DNA from: CAIVAT01 sp037137455 | GTDB taxonomy: Bacteria; Bacteroidota; Bacteroidia; Bacteroidales; FEN-979 | Reading direction: 5' to 3' | Assembly (NCBI GenBank): GCA_037137455.1 | Contig: JBAXKG010000005.1 | Location: 1 to 64,000 of the forward strand | DNA length: 64,000 nucleotides | Shown: in pieces, positions 17,040-24,525 of the stretch | Layout of the letters: each line of letters starts with the position of its first letter | Numbering within the stretch: position 1 is the first letter of the stretch | Notes under the pieces: generated by a model | What the model was told of the DNA's origin: nothing | Database searches by the model: none | The model's input: the letters and a program-made list of their open reading frames with translations, nothing else | Position numbers and translations under genes: made by a program

Positions 17040-18722
17040 TTAAAGTTTCGAAGGTGCGATCTGTTTAATAACCTCGCCATGTTGTTTGACGATCTCTTTG
17101 AGCCACCATGCGGGGTAGCCTGGTTGTGATGGCATTACCGGAACGCCGTAAGGATTTGTCTCGAATTTACCATCTTTCTCTTTTTTAACGTTCCCATCCA
17201 TGTATTTAACAAACAGATACTGGAAGAGTTCCTGCCACCGTTTCACAGTAGCTTCGCCTGTTTTCACTGAGTAGTCAGTAAGAAACTTTATGGCAGAGGC
17301 TTTATTTTTCTTATAGAGTTCCGTAGCTTTTTTATCAACTTCACCTGTGGTTTCAGCAAAATACTTTTTCTCCATTTCCTGCTGTAATGGTTGGATGTCT
17401 TTGATCATGTAATTGTACTTTGTATAGGCCCAGTTCGAAACAAGGCTGAAAGCCCAGAAGGCGGAGGTCGGACTGAAATTGAGAAGGTCGCCATTGCCAA
17501 CACGATACGCTTCAGGTACTTTGGTCATGCCACAATACATGGGTGAGTATACCATGGTATAAGTATCATCGACTCCAAACCATAAAATTCCGCCTACAGG
17601 ATTTGGCAGCCAGTTACGCGACTGGGCCACAAAAACGAACCCGGTTTGCTGGGTAGACGTAGCGCGTTCGTGCACATATGCAATGCTGTCTACTTTCAGT
17701 GTCATGGGGCGCCAGCGGTAGGGGCATTGAAATGGGCCGGCTCCAATATCGTTGGTCATGTCCATTTTTGTTCCTTCATAGTGATCGCGCATGAGGTTCA
17801 TTACATCATGCGGGCTTACTTTTTTATCGGGTTTTATCCAGAGTGGCATGCGGTTCGTGGGATAATCGAATTTTCCTTTGATTATATTTCCCATGGCATA
17901 ATCCTGGTATTGGCCCATATTGGAATTGATACGGTTGAACATGGCCCACACGCGGGCTTCGCACGCGCGCGCGCCGCTGAAATCGAGAGGTGCATAGGTA
18001 TCGGAAAAGCTGAATTCCTTATCCTCGCCGGCAAACCAGCCCATTTTACGTGCAAAAGAGATCGCATCAGGAGCGTAGATACAATTTTCGGGATCATTCA
18101 GCGGGAATTGGGTAATACGAGGGTGGTTGGCATGGCCGCTCACACATCCATCGGGAATGCGCATCGCCACCCACACTGCTCCTTTTTCAACTTTTCCTTT
18201 TCCAATCAATTCGAGTATCCATCCTTCATTGGCATCGGAAATGGAAAATGATTCACCACTGCTGGCATAGCCGTATGCAGCGACAAGTTCTCCGAAGGTC
18301 TTAATTGCTTCACGGGCCGTTTTTGCGCGTTGCAATGTAATGTAGATCAGGGATCCGTAATCGATTATGGCTCCAGGTTGTTCGGCAAGTTCTTCGCGCC
18401 CCCCGAAGGTGGTTTCACCAATGGCAACCTGATTTTCATTCATGTTTCCAATGACATTGTAGGTGTGTTTTACCTGGGGAATTTTGCCCAGGGGTTTGCC
18501 TGTATCCCATTCAGTAACATCTAACATCGATCCTGCGGGCCAGTCACGGGCAGGCCAATGATATAATTCCCCATACAGGACGTGGGAATCTGCAGAATAG
18601 GTGATCATCACCGAACCATCTGTGGTGGCTCCTTTCGTTAAGATAAAGTTGGTACAGGCAATGGAGTGAAAATTGAAGCCGGCAAGGAGCAGCAACAAAA
18701 GGCAGACAAGGGTTTTTCGCAT
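17040..18722 (-). CDS. Secreted C69-family dipeptidase
   Basis: Peptidase family C69 (PepD/U34-like) Ntn hydrolase. A signal peptide (MRKTLVCLLLLLLAGFNFHSIA) is followed immediately by CTNFILTKGATTDGS; Cys23 would become the N-terminal nucleophile on signal cleavage, as the family requires. Further marks are YGYASSGESFSI and EGWILELIGKGKVEKGAVWVA-type segments in the Ntn fold. 560 residues fits the longer Bacteroidota members. Probably periplasmic or outer-membrane exposed, cleaving dipeptides. The downstream coiled-coil gene follows after 9 bases, so they are likely cotranscribed. Confidence 0.92.
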   Translation of the reverse strand: MRKTLVCLLLLLLAGFNFHSIACTNFILTKGATTDGSVMITYSADSHVLYGELYHWPARDWPAGSMLDVTEWDTGKPLGKIPQVKHTYNVIGNMNENQVAIGETTFGGREELAEQPGAIIDYGSLIYITLQRAKTAREAIKTFGELVAAYGYASSGESFSISDANEGWILELIGKGKVEKGAVWVAMRIPDGCVSGHANHPRITQFPLNDPENCIYAPDAISFARKMGWFAGEDKEFSFSDTYAPLDFSGARACEARVWAMFNRINSNMGQYQDYAMGNIIKGKFDYPTNRMPLWIKPDKKVSPHDVMNLMRDHYEGTKMDMTNDIGAGPFQCPYRWRPMTLKVDSIAYVHERATSTQQTGFVFVAQSRNWLPNPVGGILWFGVDDTYTMVYSPMYCGMTKVPEAYRVGNGDLLNFSPTSAFWAFSLVSNWAYTKYNYMIKDIQPLQQEMEKKYFAETTGEVDKKATELYKKNKASAIKFLTDYSVKTGEATVKRWQELFQYLFVKYMDGNVKKEKDGKFETNPYGVPVMPSQPGYPAWWLKEIVKQHGEVIKQIAPSKL

Positions 18723-18787
18723 AAGAAATTGTTGAATTGTTGAATTATAGAATTGTTGATTTATTTAGCTATTTCGCTTTCCGGCAT

Positions 18788-18795
18788 CAAAACTA
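18788..18795 (-). promoter_or_regulatory. Bacteroidota -7 element for the C69 peptidase operon
   Basis: TAGTTTTG on the minus strand, 66 bases before the start at 18722. Confidence 0.4.
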
Positions 18796-18883
18796 CAAAA
18801 AAAAACTGAATAAAAAAGCGAACATAACAATCTGCAAAAGAATGATTTGATATACTTGCCAATGGAGAGTGATGTAAAAGCAT

Positions 18884-18891
18884 TAAATTTG
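18884..18891 (+). promoter_or_regulatory. Bacteroidota -7 element for the outer-membrane protein pair
   Basis: TAAATTTG 24 bases before the ATG at 18915. Confidence 0.5.
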
Positions 18892-18914
18892 TAGTCAGTT
18901 ATGAGCAGGTGGAT

Positions 18915-19685
18915 ATGAAAAAAGCTTTTTTTTCGCTGAGTTTCTTTTTTTCTTTTGTAATACTTTTTGCCCAAACTTCCCCGGAAAAACCAAAAACGGT
19001 CAAAAATCATCATTTGGGGCTGGAGTTTTCAGCCGGATATTCAATAGTCATGGGCAATTTTGGAGCAATCGATAAAGCAAATAAAAAAGCCGGATATGCC
19101 ACAAACGGATGGCAAATGCAATTCACATTTGACTGGATGGGGAAAAAGGATTTTGGCCTGGCCCTCCAATATACTTTCCAGAAAAACCCGCTTAGCAATT
19201 CGACAGAATTTTTAGTTCCCGATGGATGGCCGACCGGTACTTTGGGTCCCGGTTCATGGTCGAGCCATTACCTGATGGCGGGGCCGGTATTCATGAAAAC
19301 GATCAAAAGAATCCATGTTGATGCAAAGATACTTGGAGGGGTAATAGTTTGCTCAAGTTCAAATTTTTCAACACCAAATCCGACTGATACTACCGGAATG
19401 AAAATTGATGTCAACCTGGGAACCGGATTTGGTTATGGGATTTCGGCCGGATTCGGGTATGCTTTTTCATCGCATGTTGCATTAAAATTTAATCTGAGCC
19501 TGATGGGGGGATGGCCGGGAAAGAACAAACAATACGGCTCGCAACTGATAGGTTATGAGAAGTATACGGAACCATCGACAGGAATAATTTATACAAGACC
19601 CATTTATTCTGCGCCGGTTGAGTACGAGATTAAAAAAGTAGTTTTCACACTAAATCCATCGCTGGGATTAGTTTACCGTTTTTAA
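18915..19685 (+). CDS. Outer-membrane beta-barrel protein
   Basis: A 256-residue exported protein with a signal peptide (MKKAFFSLSFFFSFVILFAQ, cleavage after AQ). The rest is glycine- and aromatic-rich with alternating hydrophobic strands (LGLEFSAGYSIVMGNFG, GFGYGISAGFGYAF, HVALKFNLSLMGGW) and ends in a C-terminal aromatic, LGLVYRF, as outer-membrane barrels do. A GTG two codons earlier (18909) is possible, but the ATG gives a better signal peptide. The next gene encodes a second barrel 12 bases on. The function is unknown; no partner gene hints at cargo. Confidence 0.75.
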   Translation: MKKAFFSLSFFFSFVILFAQTSPEKPKTVKNHHLGLEFSAGYSIVMGNFGAIDKANKKAGYATNGWQMQFTFDWMGKKDFGLALQYTFQKNPLSNSTEFLVPDGWPTGTLGPGSWSSHYLMAGPVFMKTIKRIHVDAKILGGVIVCSSSNFSTPNPTDTTGMKIDVNLGTGFGYGISAGFGYAFSSHVALKFNLSLMGGWPGKNKQYGSQLIGYEKYTEPSTGIIYTRPIYSAPVEYEIKKVVFTLNPSLGLVYRF

Positions 19686-19697
19686 CTTTGTGACACG

Positions 19698-20465
19698 ATG
19701 AAAATGCCCCTTAGGCCTGCCTCTCTGATTACTGTCTTCATTCTTACTGTTTCCAGCCTCTTCGGCCAGTTAAACATTCATGATTCCATTATTTTCACCC
19801 CGTTAATATCAGCAACATTTGGTTACCAGTTCCCCGGGGGAGACCTTGCAAAGCAGTTTGGCAGCAATGCCAGTATTGGTGGAAGCATCATGTTCAAAAC
19901 AAGAAATAACTGGTTGTTTGGGGCGGAAGGAAATTTCATGTTTGGGCAGACTGTTAAAAACAGTGATTCACTTCTGAAAATTATCTCGACCCGGCAAGGT
20001 TTTGTAATTGATGCCAACGGGTATTATGCCGATATGGTTTTTTATGAAAGGGGATTTACCTTCTTCGGAAAATTCGGCAAGGTGATTCCGCTGCTGGCTC
20101 CTAACCCCAATTCGGGTTTCACTATTCTTGCGGGAGCCGGGTATATACAGGATAAGATACGCATTCACAACCCTGGCAATACGGCGCCTCAGCTGCTGGG
20201 TGATTATAAAAAGGGGTACGACCGTCTCAATGGTGGTTTTGCAGTGACCGGGGCGCTGGGATACATGTACCTGAGTAATACCCGCCTGGTAAATTTCTCA
20301 TTGAGTTTTGAATTTATGCAGGCATGGACAAATCCTTACCGTGAACGCGATTTCGATACCGGCAAAAAAGATACACGCAAGTTAAGCAGCCAGTTTTATT
20401 CTGTCAGGGTTAGCTGGATTATCCCGCTGTACCGGAGGGTGCCGAAGGAGTTTTATGTTTATTAG
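19698..20465 (+). CDS. Outer-membrane beta-barrel protein
   Basis: A 255-residue exported protein with signal peptide MKMPLRPASLITVFILTVSSLFG, then strands typical of small Bacteroidota barrels (SATFGYQFPGGDLAKQFG, NWLFGAEGNFMFGQ, GFTILAGAGYIQDKIR, NFSLSFEFMQAWTNPY, FYSVRVSWIIPLYRR). PGGDLAKQFG and GAGYIQ are common in a conserved outer-membrane protein family of this phylum without assigned function. It is cotranscribed with the barrel gene before it. Confidence 0.75.
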   Translation: MKMPLRPASLITVFILTVSSLFGQLNIHDSIIFTPLISATFGYQFPGGDLAKQFGSNASIGGSIMFKTRNNWLFGAEGNFMFGQTVKNSDSLLKIISTRQGFVIDANGYYADMVFYERGFTFFGKFGKVIPLLAPNPNSGFTILAGAGYIQDKIRIHNPGNTAPQLLGDYKKGYDRLNGGFAVTGALGYMYLSNTRLVNFSLSFEFMQAWTNPYRERDFDTGKKDTRKLSSQFYSVRVSWIIPLYRRVPKEFYVY

Positions 20466-20530
20466 AGGGTGAGTGGTGAGTGGTGAGGGGTGAATGGTGA
20501 ATGGTGAATTGTAAGTTGTAAGTGGTGAGT
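20466..20530. repeat. Degenerate 7-base tandem repeat
   Basis: About nine imperfect copies of a GTGAGTG/GTGAATG-type heptamer lie directly after the stop codon of the outer-membrane gene and before the palindromic repeat. They are non-coding. Confidence 0.7.
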
Positions 20531-20540
20531 ATTTTATTCC

Positions 20541-20644
20541 GATGGTAACAAATTTGTAGACAAATGGTGAAATATTTGGCCCCATAGGGGCCGGATTTTG
20601 GTAGCCCGGAGTAAATCAACAACCCAAGCGCTCCATAGGTGCGC
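20541..20644. repeat. Dispersed palindromic repeat, copy 2 (intergenic)
   Basis: An element of about 104 bases with two palindromes: GGCCCC-ATA-GGGGCC (20578-20592, perfect) and GCGCTCC-ATA-GGTGCGC (20628-20644, one T-T mismatch), plus an AT-rich left part with TTTGT-AG-ACAAA. It shares ordered blocks with 1-61. It resembles REP-type elements of Bacteroidota; no RAYT or other transposase is seen in this window. It supplies a spurious GTG start for kdtA at 20639. Confidence 0.75.
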
Positions 20645-20680
20645 AACAGAGAGAATATAGGAGAAAATCAAGATCAGCGA

Positions 20681-21931
20681 ATGCGAATAATTTATACCCT
20701 ATTTATACACTGTTACGGCCTGTTTATCAGGCTTGCAACCCTGTTTAATGTCAAGGCCAGGCTATGGGTGGATGGCCGCCGCGGGTTATTTGCGAACCTT
20801 GGCGAGGCGCTCAAACAGGTCGACCGCGAAAAAAGTCCCGTCATCTGGTTTCATGCATCATCACTGGGAGAATTTGAACAGGGAAGGCCCATCATCGAAG
20901 CTTTCCGGAAGGCTTATCCCGCCTGTAAGATCCTCTTAACTTTCTTTTCTCCTTCGGGATATGAGGTTCGTAAAAACTATGATCAGGCCGACTGGATTTT
21001 CTATTTGCCACTTGATACACCTGGAAATGCACGCCGATGGATTGGGCTTGTTAAGCCAGCTGCCGCGATCTTTATCAAATATGACTTTTGGTTCAACTTC
21101 CTGGGAAGCCTTTTCAGGCAAAACATCCCGGTTTATTTTGTTTCAGCGATTTTCCGTCCGTCACAGCATTTTTTCAGGTGGTATGGCGGTTGGTTTAAAA
21201 GTCAGCTTGCCGGTGTGGCTCATTTTTTTGTTCAGAACAAAGAGTCATCAATGTTGCTTGAAAGTATAGGCCTCAGGAATGTTACTGTTTCAGGAGATAC
21301 CCGTTTTGATCGTGTTTTTGCGGTTGCATCTGAAAAACATTCTTTCCCTCTGATTGAGCAGTTCATTAGCGGAAAAAGAGTATTTATCGGCGGAAGCACA
21401 TGGAAAGAGGACGAAGCCTTGTTGTTTCATTTAATAAACCACAAAGAACTTAACCTTAAATTCATTCTTGCGCCTCACGACCCCAGCCCCGGTCGTATTC
21501 AGCACATCCTCGGACAGTTAGATACAAAGGTTGTCAGATATTCGGAGTTAACCGCGCAGAAAGCGCGTACAGCTGATGTATTGATCATCGATTCAGTGGG
21601 AATCCTCGCACAATTATACCAGTACGCCACCCTTGCCTTTATCGGTGGGGGTTTTGGCGCGGGCATACATAATATTCAGGAACCAATCACATATGGTGTA
21701 CCGGTGTTTTTTGGCCCGGGATACCATAAATTTAAAGAAGCTGTTGACCTTTTCGGGCAGGGAGCCGTGTTTAGTGTAACAACAGCCGATGAACTGGTTG
21801 CCAAAACCGCCAGAATACTTGCCGATCCTGATGAATATCAGCATTTATCGAAATTATGCCGGAATTATGTTGATGAAAATCGAGGGGCCACCTCAAAGAT
21901 CATGCACTATTTTGAAGGGGTTTTCAGATGA
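20681..21931 (+). CDS. waaA: 3-deoxy-D-manno-octulosonic acid transferase
   Basis: GT30 glycosyltransferase that adds Kdo to lipid A precursor at the cytoplasmic face of the inner membrane. The 416 residues start with a hydrophobic anchor (MRIIYTLFIHCYGLFIRL). The acceptor-side motif HASSLGEFEQGRPIIE (58-73) contains the family's essential Glu, and the C-terminal half has GGSTWKEDE, LAPHDPSPGRI and the donor-site GGGFGAGIHNIQEP. A longer frame from GTG at 20639 begins in the palindromic repeat and is rejected. The phosphatase gene overlaps the 3' end by 4 bases (ATGA). Confidence 0.94.
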   Translation: MRIIYTLFIHCYGLFIRLATLFNVKARLWVDGRRGLFANLGEALKQVDREKSPVIWFHASSLGEFEQGRPIIEAFRKAYPACKILLTFFSPSGYEVRKNYDQADWIFYLPLDTPGNARRWIGLVKPAAAIFIKYDFWFNFLGSLFRQNIPVYFVSAIFRPSQHFFRWYGGWFKSQLAGVAHFFVQNKESSMLLESIGLRNVTVSGDTRFDRVFAVASEKHSFPLIEQFISGKRVFIGGSTWKEDEALLFHLINHKELNLKFILAPHDPSPGRIQHILGQLDTKVVRYSELTAQKARTADVLIIDSVGILAQLYQYATLAFIGGGFGAGIHNIQEPITYGVPVFFGPGYHKFKEAVDLFGQGAVFSVTTADELVAKTARILADPDEYQHLSKLCRNYVDENRGATSKIMHYFEGVFR

Positions 21932-22629
21932 TTGACCGAAGGATTGTCGTTGGTGATATCCATGGATGTATCCTGACCTTCAGGAAGCTGGTTGAAGACG
22001 AGTTAAAACTTAAAAAGTCAGATATCTTGTTTCTACCGGGTGATTATATCGACCGTGGTCCCGACAGCAAAGCGGTGGTAGATTATATAATGTGGTTGAA
22101 GAATGAGTCCTATCAGATAATAACCCTGATGGGAAATCATGAATACATGTTGCTCCAAGCCATGGAATCAATGGAGTATTACAAATTATGGATGTTGAAT
22201 TCCGGCGTTACAACACTTCGCGATTTTGGTATAGATGTAGCTGCAAATCCAGGGCCCGAGGCCATTTTCCGCATTCCGAATACTTATCTTGAATTTTTCA
22301 GGAATTTGGGTTATTATGCTGAGACACCAGGTTATTTCATCTCCCATGGCTGTTTTGATGGACGGACTGAGAATCCTCTCAACGATATCAGTTCTATGAT
22401 CTGGAATCGGGTTGAATCATACAATGCAGATTTTCTGTGCGGAAGAAAGCTTATCCACGGCCATATCCCGATGGCAATTGAAGAAATTCGCAGTAGGATA
22501 AATGATCCTGCTACCCTCATCATCAACATTGATGCCGGTTGTGTATACAGGAATAATGCCAGACTTGGTTACCTGGCGGCCTTTGACCTTGATTCAAGGG
22601 ATTTTTTTGCTTTGAAGAATTGCGAATAA
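21928..22629 (+). CDS. PPP-family metallophosphoesterase (serine/threonine phosphatase type)
   Basis: A 233-residue calcineurin-like phosphoesterase with the full dinuclear metal site: GDIHG (9-13), GDYIDRG (38-44), GNHE (69-72) and later HGHIPM and NIDAGC. The arrangement is that of bacterial PrpA-like or symmetrical Ap4A-hydrolase-like PPP enzymes, and the sequence alone does not decide between protein and small-molecule substrates. No signal peptide, so cytosolic. Its 4-base overlap with waaA implies coupled translation, but a link to lipopolysaccharide is only inferred from position. Confidence 0.9.
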   Translation: MIDRRIVVGDIHGCILTFRKLVEDELKLKKSDILFLPGDYIDRGPDSKAVVDYIMWLKNESYQIITLMGNHEYMLLQAMESMEYYKLWMLNSGVTTLRDFGIDVAANPGPEAIFRIPNTYLEFFRNLGYYAETPGYFISHGCFDGRTENPLNDISSMIWNRVESYNADFLCGRKLIHGHIPMAIEEIRSRINDPATLIINIDAGCVYRNNARLGYLAAFDLDSRDFFALKNCE

Positions 22630-22637
22630 AAATTTCA

Positions 22638-22645
22638 TACCTTTG
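22638..22645 (+). promoter_or_regulatory. Bacteroidota -7 element for the Tyr-rich lipoprotein
   Basis: TACCTTTG 42 bases before the ATG at 22687. A TTTG at 22611-22614 lies 23 bases upstream, somewhat longer than the usual spacing. Confidence 0.5.
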
Positions 22646-22686
22646 AAAGATTAAAGAAATGTCAAACTCAAACCCAATCCAATATT

Positions 22687-23337
22687 ATGAAAAAATCCAT
22701 GCTTATTCAGGGATCGCTGCTTATCCTGATCGCTTTCCTCTTCACATCATGTGGATCGAGTGTTTACCTTACAAGTTGGACCAATCCCAAGGAAAAGCAA
22801 CAAATCGGTAACGTGGTTGTGTGGGCCATGTTCGATAAACTTGAATATCAAAAGCCGTTCGAACAATATGCGGTCAGCTATTTTAACAGTAGAGGATTCA
22901 AAGCTATGGAATCGTTGAATTTTCTTGCGCCGGGGAAAAAGTATGACCTTAAGGATCTTGAGAAGAAGTTCGACAGTTTGGGGGTAGATGGAATTCTTGT
23001 AGTGACCTACAAAGGAACCGACAAATCGCAGGTTTATATCCCGCCGACCACCACTGTTTATCCTGATTACTATTATAATTATTACAATTATTACAACTGG
23101 GGATACCCTATGTATGGATACGGATCAAATGTGGTAACTACAGGCGGTTACTGGGCTACAACATCAACTGTAAACCTTCAGGCTAACCTCTATGCCAATT
23201 CGAACAATGGCCTTATTTGGACAGGTGATATTTCCATCTCCGATCCGGATTATGTTGATGAAGTGACCCTTAAAGTGGCTTCACAAATTTATTCGGACTG
23301 GCAGAAGGACGGTTTTTTGAAGTTTGCAGGGAAATAA
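22687..23337 (+). CDS. Lipoprotein with DUF4136-like fold and Tyr-rich loop
   Basis: A 216-residue lipoprotein: signal peptide ending LFTSC with lipidated Cys22. The mature part starts VYLTSWTNPK and continues with an ABC-ATPase-independent alpha/beta domain of the kind seen in small conserved lipoproteins (GVDGILVVTYKG, LIWTGDISISDP, KVASQIYSDWQKDGFL). The middle carries a striking Tyr/Asn-rich insertion (residues about 122-145, YPDYYYNYYNYYNWGYP). Similarity to DUF4136 is a weak impression. Its function is unknown. It has its own promoter. Confidence 0.7.
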   Translation: MKKSMLIQGSLLILIAFLFTSCGSSVYLTSWTNPKEKQQIGNVVVWAMFDKLEYQKPFEQYAVSYFNSRGFKAMESLNFLAPGKKYDLKDLEKKFDSLGVDGILVVTYKGTDKSQVYIPPTTTVYPDYYYNYYNYYNWGYPMYGYGSNVVTTGGYWATTSTVNLQANLYANSNNGLIWTGDISISDPDYVDEVTLKVASQIYSDWQKDGFLKFAGK

Positions 23338-23353
23338 GAAAAATTGTTCTTTT

Positions 23354-24433
23354 TCAGTTAAAATCCTGATTTCGTAATCGCGGCTCAAACCCCGCTTCTT
23401 TTATTGCTTGCTGAATGCCTGCTGCATCAAATTTATGGTTGGCGCCAGCAACGCTTACTACGTTTTCTTCAATCATTATACTACCGAAATCATTGGCGCC
23501 GGCATGGAGACATAACTGAGCCGTTTCCTTTCCCACGGTCAACCATGAAGCCTGGATGTTGGGGATATTGGGCAACATGATGCGGCTTATAGCAATCATT
23601 CGGATGTATTCTTCGGGTGTTACCTTGCTTAAAACTCCTGATTTTTCTTTCAAAACCGTACCATCATCCTGGAACGGCCATGGGATGAAGGAGAGAAACC
23701 CCTTGTGCCCGGCTGGTTTTTCAGATTGAACCGTGCGAATGGCCACAAGATGTTCCAACCGCTCATCAAGTGTTTCGATGTGACCAAACATCATTGTGGC
23801 AGAGGTAGTAAGGTTCAATTCATGGGCAGCCAGCATCACATCGAGCCATTCCCGTGTAGTACATTTCACCGGTGAAAGTATTTTGCGAACCCTGTCGACC
23901 AGAATTTCAGCGCCGGCCCCTGGCAAACTATCGAGTCCGGCTGTTACAAGACGCTCCAGAACAGTTTTGAAGGAGAGTCTTTCCTTGTTTGCCAACCAGG
24001 CGATTTCAGGTGGGCCAAGGGCGTGAAGGCGAACATCGGGATAACGGTTTTTCAAGTCGGTAAAGAGTTTTTCGTAAAAATCGAGTCCCAACCTGGGATG
24101 CAACCCTCCCTGGAGCAAAAGCTGTTCGCCACCAAGCCGTTTCATCTCATCAATCTTGCTAAAGTATTCCGGGAGAGTGGTAATGTAAGCATCGCTGCTG
24201 CCGCCAGTCCGGTAAAAATTACAAAATTTACATCCTGAGATGCATACATTCGTGATGTTTACATTGCGGTCGATGATCCAGGTAACGATACTGTCGGGAT
24301 GCAAACGTTTCCGAAATGAATGGCCAATTGCCATAAGTTCAGCCAGCGACAGGGTTTCAAAAAGGTATCTGCCTTCTTTAACAGACAGGAACTCAGAATC
24401 AAAGGCTTTATGTATGAGTTTTTCGGTTTTCAT
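23354..24433 (-). CDS. mqnC: Cyclic dehypoxanthine futalosine synthase (radical SAM)
   Basis: Radical SAM enzyme of the futalosine route to menaquinone, converting dehypoxanthine futalosine to its cyclic form. The 4Fe-4S motif is CISGCKFC (C64, C68, C71), followed by LQGGLHPRLGLDFYEKL, HALGPPEI, TTSATMMFGHIE and FIPWPFQDDGT, which together fit MqnC rather than CofH or MqnE. The ATG at 24433 is preferred over a TTG three codons upstream; 359 residues is normal. No other mqn gene is nearby. It is divergent from the aminopeptidase gene. Confidence 0.85.
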   Translation of the reverse strand: MKTEKLIHKAFDSEFLSVKEGRYLFETLSLAELMAIGHSFRKRLHPDSIVTWIIDRNVNITNVCISGCKFCNFYRTGGSSDAYITTLPEYFSKIDEMKRLGGEQLLLQGGLHPRLGLDFYEKLFTDLKNRYPDVRLHALGPPEIAWLANKERLSFKTVLERLVTAGLDSLPGAGAEILVDRVRKILSPVKCTTREWLDVMLAAHELNLTTSATMMFGHIETLDERLEHLVAIRTVQSEKPAGHKGFLSFIPWPFQDDGTVLKEKSGVLSKVTPEEYIRMIAISRIMLPNIPNIQASWLTVGKETAQLCLHAGANDFGSIMIEENVVSVAGANHKFDAAGIQQAIKEAGFEPRLRNQDFN

Positions 24434-24484
24434 TGTAAACAATGGCCATCAGCGATATAAACACCCCGGCCACCTAAATTTTTA

Positions 24485-24492
24485 TAAATTTG
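24485..24492 (+). promoter_or_regulatory. Bacteroidota -7 element for the leucyl aminopeptidase
   Basis: TAAATTTG 34 bases before the ATG at 24526. Its position rules against the GTG at 24490 as the start. Confidence 0.5.
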
Positions 24493-24508
24493 TGTTCGCA
24501 ATCCGGTT

Positions 24509-24516
24509 CAAAAATA
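24509..24516 (-). promoter_or_regulatory. Bacteroidota -7 element for mqnC
   Basis: TATTTTTG on the minus strand, 76 bases before the mqnC ATG. It faces the plus-strand element at 24485-24492, with overlapping transcript starts. Confidence 0.35.
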
Positions 24517-24525
24517 CCAATAATC

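Noticed and set aside
17646..18251. Plus-strand frame of about 200 codons
   Set aside because: Antisense shadow of the C69 peptidase gene.
20639..20680. GTG start adding 14 residues to waaA
   Set aside because: These codons come from the palindromic repeat; the ATG at 20681 gives the usual N terminus.
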